Source: Pseudomonas baltica
GTDB lineage: Bacteria; Pseudomonadota; Gammaproteobacteria; Pseudomonadales; Pseudomonadaceae
NCBI RefSeq assembly: GCF_014235765.1
Contig: NZ_JACMYH010000001.1
Location: 1,116,001-1,180,000, forward strand
Length of the DNA stretch: 64,000 bases
Reading direction: 5' to 3'
The notes beneath the pieces were generated by a model. It had not been told where the DNA came from and made no database searches. It saw only the letters and a list, made by a program, of their open reading frames with translations. This document shows positions 44,926-56,044 of this stretch, piece after piece (position 1 is the first letter of the stretch; every line of letters starts with the position of its first letter). The position numbers and the translations under genes were made by a program.

Positions 44926-45914
44926 GCCAGACCTCCGACGGTCATCAATGCGCGCGCCACTACCCGAGGGGCAAGCGTGATTTTGAAGCCGTTGTGTTCG
45001 CGTGCCTGGGCACCTTCGACGGCCAGCGTCGAGGCCTTGCGAATGACGTCTTCGTCGAATACCTTCCCGACCAGCGCCTCCTCCACCGCACGAGCACGCC
45101 ACGGCTTGGTGCCCACTCCGCCCATTGCGATGCGAACAGCCTTGAGCGTACGACCATCTTTTTCGAGTTCGATACCCACCGCAGCGCTGGCAGCGGCAAA
45201 TTCGTAAGAGGCTCGGTCACGTACCTTGAGATAGTGCGACCGCTCGAGCGATGCCGATTGCGGAATCTGTATCCCCACGATCATTTCACCCGGTGCGAGA
45301 TCGTGCTCGATATCCGGGCGCGTGCCGGGCAGTCGATAGAAGTCATCGGCCAGCACCTGACGTTGCGTAGCCCCACCGATGAGAATAGTGGCGTCGAACG
45401 CGACCAGCGCGATCGCCAAATCACCGGGATAAATAGCAATGCAGTCGGGGCTGGTGCCCAGCACCGCATGGTTGCGATTGATACCTTCCAGTGCCGCGCA
45501 ACCTGAGCCCGGTGCCCGCTTGTTGCACTGGGGATAAGCGGTGGGGTCGCGGAAATAGGTGCAGCGGGTGCGCTGCATGAGGTTGCCGCCAATCGATGCC
45601 ATATTACGCAGCTGCGGCGACGCCGCTCGCCAGAGCGCCTCGCTGATCACAGGTGCGTGCTGCTGGATACGGACGTCGGCGGCGACTTGGCTCATCTTCG
45701 CCAGGGCGCCGATATCGATCTGCCCGGAGGCCACGTCGATTTCACTCAAGCCTTGCAAGTGGGTGACATCAACCAGCCGCGACGGACGTTCCACAGAGCA
45801 CTTCATCAGGTCCAGCAAGGTGGTACCGCCGGCCAGGAACCGGGTATCAGGCTGACCTGCTTGCTGGCGAGCATGCGCCACATCGGTGGCGCGAACGTAG
45901 TCGAATGCCTTCAT
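44922..45914 (-). CDS. FAD-binding subunit of molybdenum hydroxylase (PaoB-like)
   Basis: 330 residues. RFLAGGTTLLDLMKCSVERP (FAD binding) and NMASIGGNLMQRTRC identify the CutM/PaoB type. Cysteines at 118, 130 and 139 lie in the insertion (TYFRDPTAYPQ, NKRAPGSG) that in PaoB carries an extra [4Fe-4S] cluster, so this subunit probably has it too. It passes electrons from the molybdenum site to the acceptor. Overlaps both neighbours by 4 nt (ATGA), so the three subunits are coupled. Confidence 0.9.
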   Translation of the reverse strand: MKAFDYVRATDVAHARQQAGQPDTRFLAGGTTLLDLMKCSVERPSRLVDVTHLQGLSEIDVASGQIDIGALAKMSQVAADVRIQQHAPVISEALWRAASPQLRNMASIGGNLMQRTRCTYFRDPTAYPQCNKRAPGSGCAALEGINRNHAVLGTSPDCIAIYPGDLAIALVAFDATILIGGATQRQVLADDFYRLPGTRPDIEHDLAPGEMIVGIQIPQSASLERSHYLKVRDRASYEFAAASAAVGIELEKDGRTLKAVRIAMGGVGTKPWRARAVEEALVGKVFDEDVIRKASTLAVEGAQAREHNGFKITLAPRVVARALMTVGGLA

Positions 45915-46399
45915 ACCTTGCTCCCCTGCAGACGCGCCGCCGCAGTGCGCACGGCGGTAACGATGTGTGGGTAAGCGCCACAGCGGCAGAGATTGCCGCT
46001 CATATACTCGCGAATATCCTCATCGCTGCCCGTGTGACCCTCGCGTATGCACGCCACCGCTGACATGATCTGCCCTGGCGTGCAATAGCCGCACTGGAAC
46101 GCATCGAACTCGACAAAGGCGGCCTGCACGGCGTGCAACGTTCCGTCTGGCTGAGTCAACCCTTCAATGGTGGTCACCTCGCGGCCCTCGACCTGGGCTG
46201 CCAACGTCAGGCAACTCAACACGCGCAGCCCATCGACATGCACGGTGCAGGCACCGCATTGCCCCTGGTCACACCCTTTTTTGGTGCCTGTCAGCAGCGT
46301 GTGCTCACGCAGCGCATCGAGCAACGTGGTTCGGGGGTCGAGATCAAGCTCGATGCGTCCACCGTTGAAGGAAAGATGAAGGTTCAGTCGGTCTGCCAT
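45911..46399 (-). CDS. [2Fe-2S] subunit of molybdenum hydroxylase (PaoA-like)
   Basis: 162 residues. The plant-type ferredoxin loop KKGCDQGQCGACTVHVDG and the second cluster CGYCTPGQ with NLCRCGAY are intact. ATG 46399 has GGAG 7 nt upstream. No twin-arginine signal is seen, unlike E. coli PaoA, whereas the large subunit here carries a twin-arginine-like start; export may depend on the large subunit. First gene of the operon. Confidence 0.92.
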   Translation of the reverse strand: MADRLNLHLSFNGGRIELDLDPRTTLLDALREHTLLTGTKKGCDQGQCGACTVHVDGLRVLSCLTLAAQVEGREVTTIEGLTQPDGTLHAVQAAFVEFDAFQCGYCTPGQIMSAVACIREGHTGSDEDIREYMSGNLCRCGAYPHIVTAVRTAAARLQGSKV

Positions 46400-46764
46400 G
46401 CGTGCTCTCCAGGATGACCCAGGGCTGCCGAGCTCACTGACCGGCAGTATCATGAGCAAGAGTATCTGCGGCCCTTGGTGTTTTGGTTTGCCTTTTCAGC
46501 GCCGTTTTTTGCCCAATCCAATTGCTCATCCTTACGGCCATGGCCGCCGGTGACAACCGCAGTGAATAACAGGATAAGTCGATTGATTTAGGCAAAATGT
46601 CGGCCGAACCCTGCAAACACTGCGCTCGCATAAAGCCCAGAATATTTAATCCTGCAGCCAGGCAAACGCACCTCTCCTCGGAAGGCGATGGTTGAACTCG
46701 CGTGCATGAGTGAGCGGCCGACACGCCTCACTTACGACTGAACATAAGATGTGGAGGCATTACA
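46400..46764. other. intergenic stretch, divergent promoters
   Basis: 365 nt between the molybdenum enzyme operon and the quinone oxidoreductase. A minus-strand open frame of 96 codons (46434-46724) has no ribosome site and no recognisable content and is not called. No dyad or terminator of note. Confidence 0.5.
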
Positions 46765-47757
46765 GTGAAAGCGATTGCCATCAGTCATCACGGTGACTGC
46801 AATTCGTTCATGGAGATCAACGTGCCAGCGCCCTTCGCGCGGCCAGGCCATGTGGTCATAGATGTACGCGCAACCAGCGTGAACCCCGTGGACACAAAGA
46901 TTCGTCGTGGTAGCGAAGGCACTCAAGGGCTGACCTTTCCCGCGGTTCTGCATATCGACGTTGCGGGCGTCGTGAGCTCTGTTGGTGACGGAGTGACTCG
47001 CTTCAAACCTGGAGACGAAGTCTACGGCGCGTTCGGCGGCATCGTTGGCATTCCAGGTGCGCTGGCAGATCAGTTGGAAGCTGACGCCGACATGCTTGCG
47101 ATCAAACCTCGCTCGCTGTCGTTCGGTGATGCAGCGAGCCTGCCGTTGGTAGGCATAACAGCCTGGGAAGCGTTGATCGACAGAGCGTCGATAAAGCCCG
47201 GCGACCACGTGCTGGTGCACGGCGGGACCGGCGGCGTCGGACATATTGGCATTCAGCTCGCCAAAGTCATGGGTGCCCAGGTTGCAACAACCATTTCAAC
47301 AGAAGCCAAAGCAGTGATTGCACGGGGTCTCGGCGCCGACAGCATCATTTTCTACCGTAATGAATCCACGCAGGACTATGTCCAGCGCATCACCCAAGGC
47401 AACGGCTTCGACACGGTGTTCGACACATTGGGAGGCGATGTTCTGCAACATTCCTTCAGCGCCGCCAAACGCAAAGGCCACGTTGTATCGCTCATCGGTT
47501 ACGACACGTATGACCTGAGCGAGATGCACTTCAAGGCATTGCGGCTCGATTTCGTCTTCATGGCCATCTCGATCATCCACAACGAAGGCCGCAAGCTCCA
47601 TGGCAATATCCTCGAAAGACTGGCGATCCTGGTCGATAGAGGCTTGGTAAAAACGCTTATCGACGAGCGTCATGAATTCTCGGTTGCCGGGACCAGCGCC
47701 GCACATGCGCGGCTGGAGTCGGGCGAAGCAATCGGCAAAGTCATCATCGAACGCTAA
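46765..47757 (+). CDS. zinc-binding dehydrogenase / quinone oxidoreductase (MDR superfamily)
   Basis: 330 residues starting with GTG 46765, with GGAGG 7 nt upstream. GroES-like N-terminal domain (SVNPVDTKIRRGSEG) and Rossmann domain (VLVHGGTGGVGHIGIQLAKV, DTVFDTLGGDVLQHSF) match the zeta-crystallin-like NADPH:quinone reductases; the zinc-ligand Cys/His set is absent, so it should be zinc-free. It reduces quinones or unsaturated carbonyls. It is followed 51 nt later by a YgiN-like monooxygenase, a pairing that fits quinone metabolism. Confidence 0.9.
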   Translation: MKAIAISHHGDCNSFMEINVPAPFARPGHVVIDVRATSVNPVDTKIRRGSEGTQGLTFPAVLHIDVAGVVSSVGDGVTRFKPGDEVYGAFGGIVGIPGALADQLEADADMLAIKPRSLSFGDAASLPLVGITAWEALIDRASIKPGDHVLVHGGTGGVGHIGIQLAKVMGAQVATTISTEAKAVIARGLGADSIIFYRNESTQDYVQRITQGNGFDTVFDTLGGDVLQHSFSAAKRKGHVVSLIGYDTYDLSEMHFKALRLDFVFMAISIIHNEGRKLHGNILERLAILVDRGLVKTLIDERHEFSVAGTSAAHARLESGEAIGKVIIER

Positions 47758-47808
47758 AATACATAACCCACCTGAATCCATGCCCAGTTCACGAGTGAGA
47801 GCCAAACC

Positions 47809-48123
47809 ATGAAACACCCCGAACCCTTAGTCGCGCCCATCCACATCATCGCGACCGTGAATGCTGAACTCGGTAAGGAAGCCGAGTTGCTCGAAGCATT
47901 GACGCAACTGGTCCGTGCTTCGGTAGAAGAGTCGGGTTGCCTGCAATATGCGCTGCATATCGATCCAGACCTTCCAGGCGTTTTCGTTTTCTATGAAGGG
48001 TGGGCAAGCCAAGCTGCACTGGACGAGCACATGGCTTCGCCGCACTTCCTGTCGTTCGTGGCGGCATCTGATTTCCTGATGACCGGACCAACCGACATCC
48101 GCAAGCTCATGCGCGTTATATGA
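47809..48123 (+). CDS. YgiN-like quinol monooxygenase (ABM family)
   Basis: 104 residues, ABM fold. IIATVNAELGKEAELLEALT, SGCLQYALHIDPDLPGVFVF and WASQAALDEHMASPHF match the YgiN/ABM pattern with conserved His in the EHMASPHF region. YgiN-type proteins oxidise quinols to quinones. It probably shares a transcript with the preceding quinone reductase. Confidence 0.85.
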   Translation: MKHPEPLVAPIHIIATVNAELGKEAELLEALTQLVRASVEESGCLQYALHIDPDLPGVFVFYEGWASQAALDEHMASPHFLSFVAASDFLMTGPTDIRKLMRVI

Positions 48124-48192
48124 ATCAAGCACAACCAGCAGCCCTGCCGTTGGGGCTGCCCTCGATATAACGGCTCGTGTGAAAATGCAGAC

Positions 48193-48224
48193 AAAAAAAA
48201 GCCACTTTCGAGAAGTGGCTTTCT
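48193..48224 (-). terminator. Rho-independent terminator after tRNA-Pro
   Basis: On the minus strand, GCCACTT-CTCGA-AAGTGGC is followed by TTTTTTTT. It ends transcripts from the tRNA and the merR/ihfA unit, and the T-run on the plus side is weaker. Confidence 0.9.
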
Positions 48225-48248
48225 TGTCTGATTTTACTCAGGAATAAA

Positions 48249-48325
48249 TGGTCGGGACGGAGTGATTCGAACACTCGACCCCTTGCACCCCATGCAAGTG
48301 CGCTACCGGGCTGCGCTACGCCCCG
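48249..48325 (-). tRNA. tRNA-Pro (anticodon GGG)
   Basis: 77 nt. The acceptor stem CGGGGCG pairs with CGTCCCG, the anticodon arm is CTTGC-ATGGGGT-GCAAG with anticodon GGG, the T-arm contains GTTCGAATC, and CCA is encoded. It follows the MerR-type gene, as expected in pseudomonads. Confidence 0.97.
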
Positions 48326-48414
48326 ACCGAGCGTAAAGCTGTTCCAGAACCTCTGAGAACGTCGAGGAATATACCTTAAGCATTTGAATTATGGAAGTAT
48401 TCTTTTCCAGAAAT

Positions 48415-48771
48415 TCACTTCTTGAGGACACTCAGCACATCTTCGAGCTCGGAGATCGTCTGGCGGATCAGTTGCTTGTACTGCGTAGTGTCATCCTTGG
48501 CCTCGTCGCCGGACAGGCGCAGACGCGCGCCGCCGATGGTGAAGCCCTGGTCATACAGCAGCGCGCGGATCTGGCGAATCATCAGCACATCCTGGCGCTG
48601 GTAATACCGACGGTTTCCGCGACGCTTCACGGGGTTGAGCTGAGGAAACTCCTGCTCCCAATACCGCAGCACATGTGGCTTGACGGCACACAAGTCGCTC
48701 ACTTCACCGATGGTGAAGTAGCGCTTGCCGGGAATGGGCGGGAGTTCGTCGTTATGACTTGGTTCCAGCAT
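48415..48771 (-). CDS. MerR family transcriptional regulator
   Basis: 118 residues. The N-terminal helix-turn-helix ([28 protein letters not shown]) is typical of MerR; a coiled-coil dimerisation helix follows. It overlaps the end of ihfA by 20 nt. This regulator downstream of ihfA is conserved in Pseudomonas but its regulon is unknown. ATG 48771 is chosen; a TTG at 48780 is an alternative. Confidence 0.9.
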   Translation of the reverse strand: MLEPSHNDELPPIPGKRYFTIGEVSDLCAVKPHVLRYWEQEFPQLNPVKRRGNRRYYQRQDVLMIRQIRALLYDQGFTIGGARLRLSGDEAKDDTTQYKQLIRQTISELEDVLSVLKK

Positions 48772-49054
48772 AGGCCTCAACTCGGGCTTTCAACTTCTGC
48801 CCTGGACGAAAGGTGACCACGCGGCGAGCCGTGATCGGGATTTCTTCACCGGTTTTCGGATTGCGGCCAGGCCGCTGGCGTTTGTCCCGAAGGTCGAAAT
48901 TGCCGAAACCGGACAATTTGACCTGCTCGTTGTCTTCAAGAGCGTGCCTGATTTCTTCGAAGAAAAGCTCGACCAATTCCTTGGCCTCTCGTTTGTTCAG
49001 GCCCAACTCTTCATAAAGACGTTCCGCCATTTCAGCTTTCGTCAAAGCCCCCAT
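48752..49054 (-). CDS. ihfA: integration host factor alpha subunit
   Basis: 100 residues. The DNA-bending arm contains [20 protein letters not shown], and the N-terminal [20 protein letters not shown] is as in gammaproteobacterial IhfA. With IhfB it forms a heterodimer that bends DNA at promoters and recombination sites. It begins 3 nt after the pheT stop, so it is read from the pheST transcript. Confidence 0.97.
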   Translation of the reverse strand: MGALTKAEMAERLYEELGLNKREAKELVELFFEEIRHALEDNEQVKLSGFGNFDLRDKRQRPGRNPKTGEEIPITARRVVTFRPGQKLKARVEAYAGTKS

Positions 49055-49057
49055 GCG

Positions 49058-51436
49058 CTACTTCCTTAACGTGGCGTTCAACCTTTGTTCGAGCGAGGTG
49101 AGGATTGTTTGAGTCGTGGCATTCACCTCATCGTCATTAAGAGTGCGCGATGGATGCTGCCAGGTCAAGCCAACAGCCAGGCTTTTTCTATGAGGATCAA
49201 TGCCTTTACCCTGGTAGACGTCAAACAGCCTGAGGTCCGTGAGCCATTCCCCTGCATTCTCGCGAATGACCGCGAGCACTGCGCTGGCAGCCACATCACG
49301 ATCGGCCAGCAGTGCCAGGTCGCGGCGCACTTCGGGGAAGCGCGACAACTCCTGGAACTTCGGCAGACGGCCTTCGGACACCTGCGCAAGCACCAGCTCG
49401 AAAACGAAGACAGCGCGATCCAGACCCAGCGACTTCACCAGTTCCGGGTGCAATGCGCCCAGATAACCGACCAGCTGACCCTCGCGCTCGATACGCGCGG
49501 TCTGGCCTGGATGCAGAGCAGGATGCTGCCCCGGAACGAAGGTGAAGGCATCCAGCGCACCGGCGAAGCCAAGCACGGCTTCCACGTCGGCCTTGACGTC
49601 GAAGAAGTCCACCGTCTCGCGACCCTGCGCCCAGCCTTCGGGCAGACGACTGCCGCAGACCACGCCAGCCAGCATGGGCTCTTGCTTCAAGCCATCGAGC
49701 TGACCGACGAAACGCAGGCCGCTCTCGAACAGGCGTACGCGATCCTGCTGGCGATTGAGGTTGTGCTGCAGAGCCTTGACCAGGCCTGGCCACAGCGACG
49801 AGCGCATGGCCGCCATGTCGGCCGAGATCGGGTTGGCCAGCAGCAGCGGCTCGACGCCGGGGCTGAACAGTTCGAACAGCTTGGGATCGATGAAGCTGTA
49901 GGTGATAGCCTCCTGGTAACCACGTGCAACCAACAGGCGGCGCAGGGCCGGCAAGTCGGAACGTGCCTCCGGGGCGGCCTGTGGCGCCAGCCGCGCTTGC
50001 GGGTAGCGCACGGGCAGGCGGTTGTAGCCATAGAGCCGTGCCAGCTCTTCGATCAGATCGACTTCCAGGCTGATATCGAAGCGATGGCTCGGCACCTCCA
50101 CGGACCACTGCCCTTCCCCGCTGGCCGTGACACCCAGGCCCAAGCCGGTCAGCAACCCTTCAATTTCGCTGGCGCCCATTTCCAGGCCCAGCATCTGGCT
50201 GACCCGATCGGCTCGCAAGGTGATCGGCGCAATCTGCGGAAGATGCTCCTGGCTGACGTGTTCGACGATCGGACCCGGTTCGCCGCCGGCGATTTCCAGC
50301 AACAGTGCGGTCGCACGCTCCATGGCTTCACGGGCCAGATTCGAATCGACACCGCGCTCGAAACGGTGCGACGCATCGGTGTGCAGCCCGTACGAGCGGG
50401 CCTTGCCGGCCACCGAGATCGGTTCGAAAAACGCCGCCTCAAGGAACACGTCGCGGGTCTTGGCGGTCACGCCGCTGTTCTCGCCACCCATCACGCCAGC
50501 GATGCCCAGCAGGCGCGCGTGGTCGGCAATGACCAGCGTGTCGCCGCGCAGTGCTACTTCCTGACCGTCGAGCAGGGTGATCTTCTCGCCCTCCTCGGCC
50601 ATGCGCACGCGGATGCCGCCGTCGATTTCGGCAAGGTCGTAGGCATGCATCGGCTGGCCCAGCTCGATCATCACGTAGTTGGTGATATCTACCGCGGCAT
50701 CGATACTGCGCACTTCGCTGCGACGCAGACGCTCGACCATCCATAACGGAGTGGCCCTGGACAGGTCGACGTTGCGCACCACTCGGCCGAGGAAGCGCGG
50801 ACAGGCGGCAGGCGCCAACACGTCCACTGGCAGCACGTCGTCGCTGACCGGGGCTACCGCAGCGATGACCGGACGGGTCACTGGGGCTGCATACAGCGCG
50901 CCCACTTCCCGCGCCAGGCCTGCCAGCGACAGGCAGTCGCCGCGGTTGGGCGTCAGGTCGACCTCGATGCTGGCATCGTCCAAGCCCAGGTACACCCGGA
51001 AATCCTCACCCGCAGGGGCATCGGCCGGCAGCTCCATCAGGCCGTCGTTGCCCTCGCCGACCTGCAGCTCGGACTGCGAGCAGAGCATGCCGTTGGACTC
51101 GACGCCGCGCAGCTTGGCTTTCTTGATCTTGAAATCGCCTGGCAACTGGGCGCCGATCTTGGCGAACGGAATCTTCAGGCCGGGGCGCACGTTTGGCGCA
51201 CCGCAAACCACCTGAAAGGTTTCGCTGCCATCGCTGACCTGACACACACGCAGTTTGTCGGCGTCCGGGTGCTGCTCGGTGGCAAGCACTTCACCCACCA
51301 CCACGCCGCTGAACTCACCTGCGGCCAGGGTCACACTGTCCACTTCCAGACCTGCCATCGACAGACGCGCAACCAGCTCGTCTCGCGAGGCCTGCGGGCT
51401 TACCCAGCCGCGCAGCCATTGTTCACTGAATTTCAT
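49058..51436 (-). CDS. pheT: phenylalanyl-tRNA synthetase beta subunit
   Basis: 792 residues, the usual size. Domains in order: EMAP-like tRNA-binding B2 domain (VVVGEVLATEQHPDADKLRV), B3/B4 editing region, B5 domain, synthetase-like core, and C-terminal FDX-ACB anticodon-binding domain (FDVYQGKGIDPHRKSLAVGL). With PheS it forms the alpha2-beta2 enzyme. It starts 27 nt after pheS and is followed by ihfA. Confidence 0.98.
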   Translation of the reverse strand: MKFSEQWLRGWVSPQASRDELVARLSMAGLEVDSVTLAAGEFSGVVVGEVLATEQHPDADKLRVCQVSDGSETFQVVCGAPNVRPGLKIPFAKIGAQLPGDFKIKKAKLRGVESNGMLCSQSELQVGEGNDGLMELPADAPAGEDFRVYLGLDDASIEVDLTPNRGDCLSLAGLAREVGALYAAPVTRPVIAAVAPVSDDVLPVDVLAPAACPRFLGRVVRNVDLSRATPLWMVERLRRSEVRSIDAAVDITNYVMIELGQPMHAYDLAEIDGGIRVRMAEEGEKITLLDGQEVALRGDTLVIADHARLLGIAGVMGGENSGVTAKTRDVFLEAAFFEPISVAGKARSYGLHTDASHRFERGVDSNLAREAMERATALLLEIAGGEPGPIVEHVSQEHLPQIAPITLRADRVSQMLGLEMGASEIEGLLTGLGLGVTASGEGQWSVEVPSHRFDISLEVDLIEELARLYGYNRLPVRYPQARLAPQAAPEARSDLPALRRLLVARGYQEAITYSFIDPKLFELFSPGVEPLLLANPISADMAAMRSSLWPGLVKALQHNLNRQQDRVRLFESGLRFVGQLDGLKQEPMLAGVVCGSRLPEGWAQGRETVDFFDVKADVEAVLGFAGALDAFTFVPGQHPALHPGQTARIEREGQLVGYLGALHPELVKSLGLDRAVFVFELVLAQVSEGRLPKFQELSRFPEVRRDLALLADRDVAASAVLAVIRENAGEWLTDLRLFDVYQGKGIDPHRKSLAVGLTWQHPSRTLNDDEVNATTQTILTSLEQRLNATLRK

Positions 51437-51463
51437 CCTGCTCTCCTGAAAGATTCGTTACGG

Positions 51464-52533
<1,070 letters not shown>

Positions 52534-52589
52534 CATGACGTTTAACACCCAAGCCCGCCGACGGCAGGCTGGAGTGATTGTCGGGGTAC

Positions 52590-52946
52590 TTAGGCCAGCG
52601 AGGCTTTAGCTTTCTCGACAATCGCAGCAAACGCCGCTTTTTCGTTCACTGCCAGATCAGCCAGAACCTTACGGTCGATCTCGATGGACGCTTTCTTCAG
52701 GCCAGCAATGAAACGGCTGTAGGACAGACCGTTTACACGAGCACCGGCGTTGATACGAGCGATCCACAGGGCGCGGAACTGACGTTTTTTCTGACGACGG
52801 TCACGGTAGGCGTATTGGCCTGCCTTGATTACCGCTTGCTTGGCAACACGGAATACGCGCGAACGAGCGCCGTAGTAGCCTTTAGCCAGTTTCAGAATTT
52901 TCTTGTGACGCTTACGGGCAATGACGCCACGCTTAACACGAGCCAT
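52590..52946 (-). CDS. rplT: 50S ribosomal protein L20
   Basis: 118 residues, the expected length; starts [20 protein letters not shown], very basic. L20 binds 23S rRNA and in enterobacteria represses rpmI-rplT translation; a similar control is plausible here. It is 27 nt after rpmI. Confidence 0.98.
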   Translation of the reverse strand: MARVKRGVIARKRHKKILKLAKGYYGARSRVFRVAKQAVIKAGQYAYRDRRQKKRQFRALWIARINAGARVNGLSYSRFIAGLKKASIEIDRKVLADLAVNEKAAFAAIVEKAKASLA

Positions 52947-52973
52947 GAGTTAGTCCTCTATCTTTGACCGAAA

Positions 52974-53168
52974 TTAACGAAGGCGCAGCATGCGCTCGAC
53001 TTTTGCCACGTCAGACGGATGCAGCAAGCTGCTACCGCGCAGTTGACGCTTACGCTTGGTCGACATTTTGGTCAGGATGTGGCTCTTGAAAGCGTGCTTG
53101 TGCTTGATGCCGTTAGCGGTTTTCAAGAACCGCTTAGCTGCACCACTTTTGGTTTTCATCTTTGGCAT
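52974..53168 (-). CDS. rpmI: 50S ribosomal protein L35
   Basis: 64 residues from ATG 53168 ([20 protein letters not shown]), matching L35 length; a longer in-frame start at 53189 is rejected. 60 nt downstream of infC. Confidence 0.97.
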   Translation of the reverse strand: MPKMKTKSGAAKRFLKTANGIKHKHAFKSHILTKMSTKRKRQLRGSSLLHPSDVAKVERMLRLR

Positions 53169-53228
53169 GTTCGGGTACTCCACATTCAATTGATAAACAT
53201 AACCGCAAGGCCTGCCGTGCCCTGGTGG

Positions 53229-53780
53229 TTACTTCTTTTTCTTGGGGGCGATGACCATGATCAGCTGGCGTCCTTCCATCTTCGGATGCTGTTCTACGGA
53301 ACCGTATTCGAGCAGGTCACCTTCGACCCGCTTCAACAGCTCCATACCCAGCTCCTGATGCGCCATCTCACGGCCGCGGAATCGCAAGGATACCTTGGCC
53401 CTGTCCCCATCACTCAGGAAACGTACCAGGTTGCGGAGTTTTACCTGGTAATCCCCTTCTTCCGTCCCTGGACGAAACTTGATTTCTTTAACCTGAATCT
53501 GTTTCTGGTTCTTCTTCGCTGCGGCAACCTGCTTCTTCTTCTCGAAGATCGATTTGCCGTAGTCCATCACCCGGCATACGGGCGGGATGGCGTCAGCGGA
53601 GATTTCCACCAGATCCAGCTTCGATTCTTCAGCGATACGAAGCGCTTCATCGATAGAGACGATGCCAATCTGCTCGCCGTCAGCGCCAATTAACCGAACC
53701 TCGCGTGCCGAGATATTCTCGTTGATCGGGGCTTTCGGTGCAGCTCGTTTATCTTGTCTCATTTCACGCTTAATAATAAT
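53229..53780 (-). CDS. infC: translation initiation factor IF-3
   Basis: About 183 residues if read from ATT at 53780, giving [20 protein letters not shown]. The rare ATT start is a known feature of infC and gives autoregulation by IF-3. Here three ATT codons in a row (53780, 53777, 53774) follow GGAG, and the first ATT overlaps the thrS stop. An ATG further in (53762) gives 177 residues but lacks a ribosome site. Domains: N-terminal ([14 protein letters not shown]), linker and C-terminal RNA-binding ([20 protein letters not shown]). Confidence 0.95.
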   Translation of the reverse strand: MIIKREMRQDKRAAPKAPINENISAREVRLIGADGEQIGIVSIDEALRIAEESKLDLVEISADAIPPVCRVMDYGKSIFEKKKQVAAAKKNQKQIQVKEIKFRPGTEEGDYQVKLRNLVRFLSDGDRAKVSLRFRGREMAHQELGMELLKRVEGDLLEYGSVEQHPKMEGRQLIMVIAPKKKK

Positions 53781-55702
53781 TACTCCGAATCTGGGCGACC
53801 ACGCCGGGAAACCGCTTGTGCAAGGTACTCGGTGAATTGCGCGATGGGCATGGAGCCCAGGTCAGCGCCTTCACGGGTACGCACAGCGACAGTTTGCGTT
53901 TCAACTTCCTTGTCCCCGATGACCAGGAGATAAGGAACCTTGAGCAAAGTATGCTCACGGATTTTAAAGCCGATCTTTTCATTTCTCAAGTCGGACTTGG
54001 CACGAAACCCGCTTTCCGTCAGATTTTTTTCGACAAGCTGTACAAAATCGGCTTGTTTATCAGTGATATTCATCACCACTGCCTGTGTCGGCGCCAGCCA
54101 GGCCGGGAACGCGCCCTCGTAGTGCTCGATCAGGATCCCGACGAATCGCTCGAACGAACCCAGGATCGCCCGGTGCAACATCACGGGATGCTTGCGACCG
54201 TTGTCTTCGGTGACGTATTCGGCGCCCAGGCGGATCGGCAGGTTGAAATCGAGCTGCAGTGTACCGCATTGCCAGACGCGACCCAGACAATCCTTCAACG
54301 AGAATTCGATCTTGGGGCCGTAGAAGGCGCCCTCGCCCGGCTGCAGATCGTAGGGAAGCCCGGCCGCGTCGAGTGCCGCAGCCAGGGCTGACTCGGCGCG
54401 ATCCCACAGCTCGTCGGAACCGACACGCTTTTCAGGACGCGTCGACAGCTTGAGCTGGATGTCCTTGAAGCCGAAGTCGGCGTAGACGTCCATGGTCAGC
54501 TTGATGAAGGCCGCCGACTCGGACTGCATCTGCTCTTCGGTGCAGAAGATGTGCGCATCGTCCTGCACGAAGCCACGCACGCGCATGATGCCGTGCAGCG
54601 CGCCCGAAGGCTCGTTGCGATGGCAGGCACCGAACTCGGCCAGGCGCAGCGGCAACTCGCGGTAGCTTTTCAAGCCCTGGTTGAACACCTGCACATGGCA
54701 CGGGCAGTTCATCGGCTTGATGGCGTAGTCGCGGTTTTCCGACTCGGTGGTGAACATGTTCTCGGCGTAGTTGGCCCAGTGCCCTGATTTCTCCCAGAGG
54801 CTGCGATCGACCACCTGGGGCGTCTTGATTTCCAGGTAGCCGTTCTGCTGCTGGATCTTGCGCATGTACTGCTCGAGCACCTGGTACACGGTCCAGCCGT
54901 TGGGGTGCCAGAAGACCATGCCCGGAGCTTCTTCCTGGAGATGGAACAGGCCCAGGCGCTTGCCGATCTTGCGGTGATCGCGCTTCTCGGCTTCCTCGAT
55001 GCGCTTGACGTAGGCCGCCAGTTGCTTCTTGTCGGCCCACGCGGTGCCATAGACGCGCTGCAGCTGCTCGTTCTTGGCATCGCCGCGCCAGTAGGCACCC
55101 GACAGCTTGGTGAGCTTGAAGGATTTCAGGAAACGCGTGTTCGGCACGTGCGGACCACGGCACATGTCGACGTATTCTTCGTGATAGTACAGGCCCATGG
55201 CCTGTTCATCCGGCATGTCTTCGACCAGACGCAGCTTGTAGTCTTCACCGCGAGCGGTGAACACGTCGATGACTTCGGCACGCGGCGTGACCTTCTTGAC
55301 CACGTCGTATTCGGTGTCGATCAGCTGCTGCATGCGCTGCTCGATCGCCCCCATGTCGTCTGGCGTGAAAGGCCGCTCGTAGGCGATGTCGTAGTAGAAG
55401 CCTTCTTCGATGACCGGACCGATCACCATGCGGGCAGTGGGGTACAGCTGCTTGACCGCATGGCCGACGAGGTGGGCGCAGGAGTGACGGATGATCTCCA
55501 GCCCCTCTTCGTCCTTTGGCGTGATGATCTGCAAGGTGGCGTCGGCAGTGATCAGGTCACAGGCATCGACCAGCTGGCCGTTGACCTTGCCGGCAACGGT
55601 GGCCTTGGCCAGACCGGCGCCGATGGACGCGGCGACCTCGGCGACGGAAACCGGGTGATCGAACGAACGCTGACTGCCGTCGGGAAGAGTAATGGTGGGC
55701 AT
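53780..55702 (-). CDS. thrS: threonyl-tRNA synthetase
   Basis: 640 residues from ATG 55702, with GGAGG 4 nt upstream. Domains in order: TGS ([20 protein letters not shown]), editing domain with [16 protein letters not shown], class II core ([27 protein letters not shown]) and anticodon-binding domain at the C-terminus. Attaches Thr and edits Ser. It is the first gene of the block and its stop overlaps the infC start. Confidence 0.98.
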   Translation of the reverse strand: MPTITLPDGSQRSFDHPVSVAEVAASIGAGLAKATVAGKVNGQLVDACDLITADATLQIITPKDEEGLEIIRHSCAHLVGHAVKQLYPTARMVIGPVIEEGFYYDIAYERPFTPDDMGAIEQRMQQLIDTEYDVVKKVTPRAEVIDVFTARGEDYKLRLVEDMPDEQAMGLYYHEEYVDMCRGPHVPNTRFLKSFKLTKLSGAYWRGDAKNEQLQRVYGTAWADKKQLAAYVKRIEEAEKRDHRKIGKRLGLFHLQEEAPGMVFWHPNGWTVYQVLEQYMRKIQQQNGYLEIKTPQVVDRSLWEKSGHWANYAENMFTTESENRDYAIKPMNCPCHVQVFNQGLKSYRELPLRLAEFGACHRNEPSGALHGIMRVRGFVQDDAHIFCTEEQMQSESAAFIKLTMDVYADFGFKDIQLKLSTRPEKRVGSDELWDRAESALAAALDAAGLPYDLQPGEGAFYGPKIEFSLKDCLGRVWQCGTLQLDFNLPIRLGAEYVTEDNGRKHPVMLHRAILGSFERFVGILIEHYEGAFPAWLAPTQAVVMNITDKQADFVQLVEKNLTESGFRAKSDLRNEKIGFKIREHTLLKVPYLLVIGDKEVETQTVAVRTREGADLGSMPIAQFTEYLAQAVSRRGRPDSE

Positions 55703-56044
55703 GGCGCCTCCTCTCCTAGTGGTGACCCCTACCAAAGGTCACATGGGTTGGGATGAGCCAGTACGCGATTCGCCCGGTATGCCCGCCTTACATTGGCAGG
55801 AGCCTTGCGGCCGACCGGAGCACGAACCAGAGTGACTGGAGCAATCGAAAAAGGTGAATCCCGCGCCTCGGCGCCTACTCAAGGCAGTGCCGAACGCAGG
55901 GCCGAACATCCTAGCACAGAAGATGCGTCGACTTGCTGCGTCATATGCACGATACGGCAACTGGGCCCGTCGCTGAACTTGCTGCCCTCTTCACCCCTCA
56001 GATGACATGAGTCAAAACCGCCTGAGAACAAGGAGCTATTCATT
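55703..56044. other. intergenic stretch with divergent promoters
   Basis: 342 nt between thrS and a small exported protein gene. It must hold the promoter of the thrS block and that of the gene at 56045. I see no leader peptide, T-box-like structure or dyad. Confidence 0.4.

Noticed and set aside
46434..46724. Minus-strand frame of 96 codons upstream of the molybdenum enzyme operon
   Set aside because: No ribosome site or protein features; probably non-coding.
49085..50746. Plus-strand open frame of about 553 codons
   Set aside because: Antisense to pheT; composition is that of a shadow frame.
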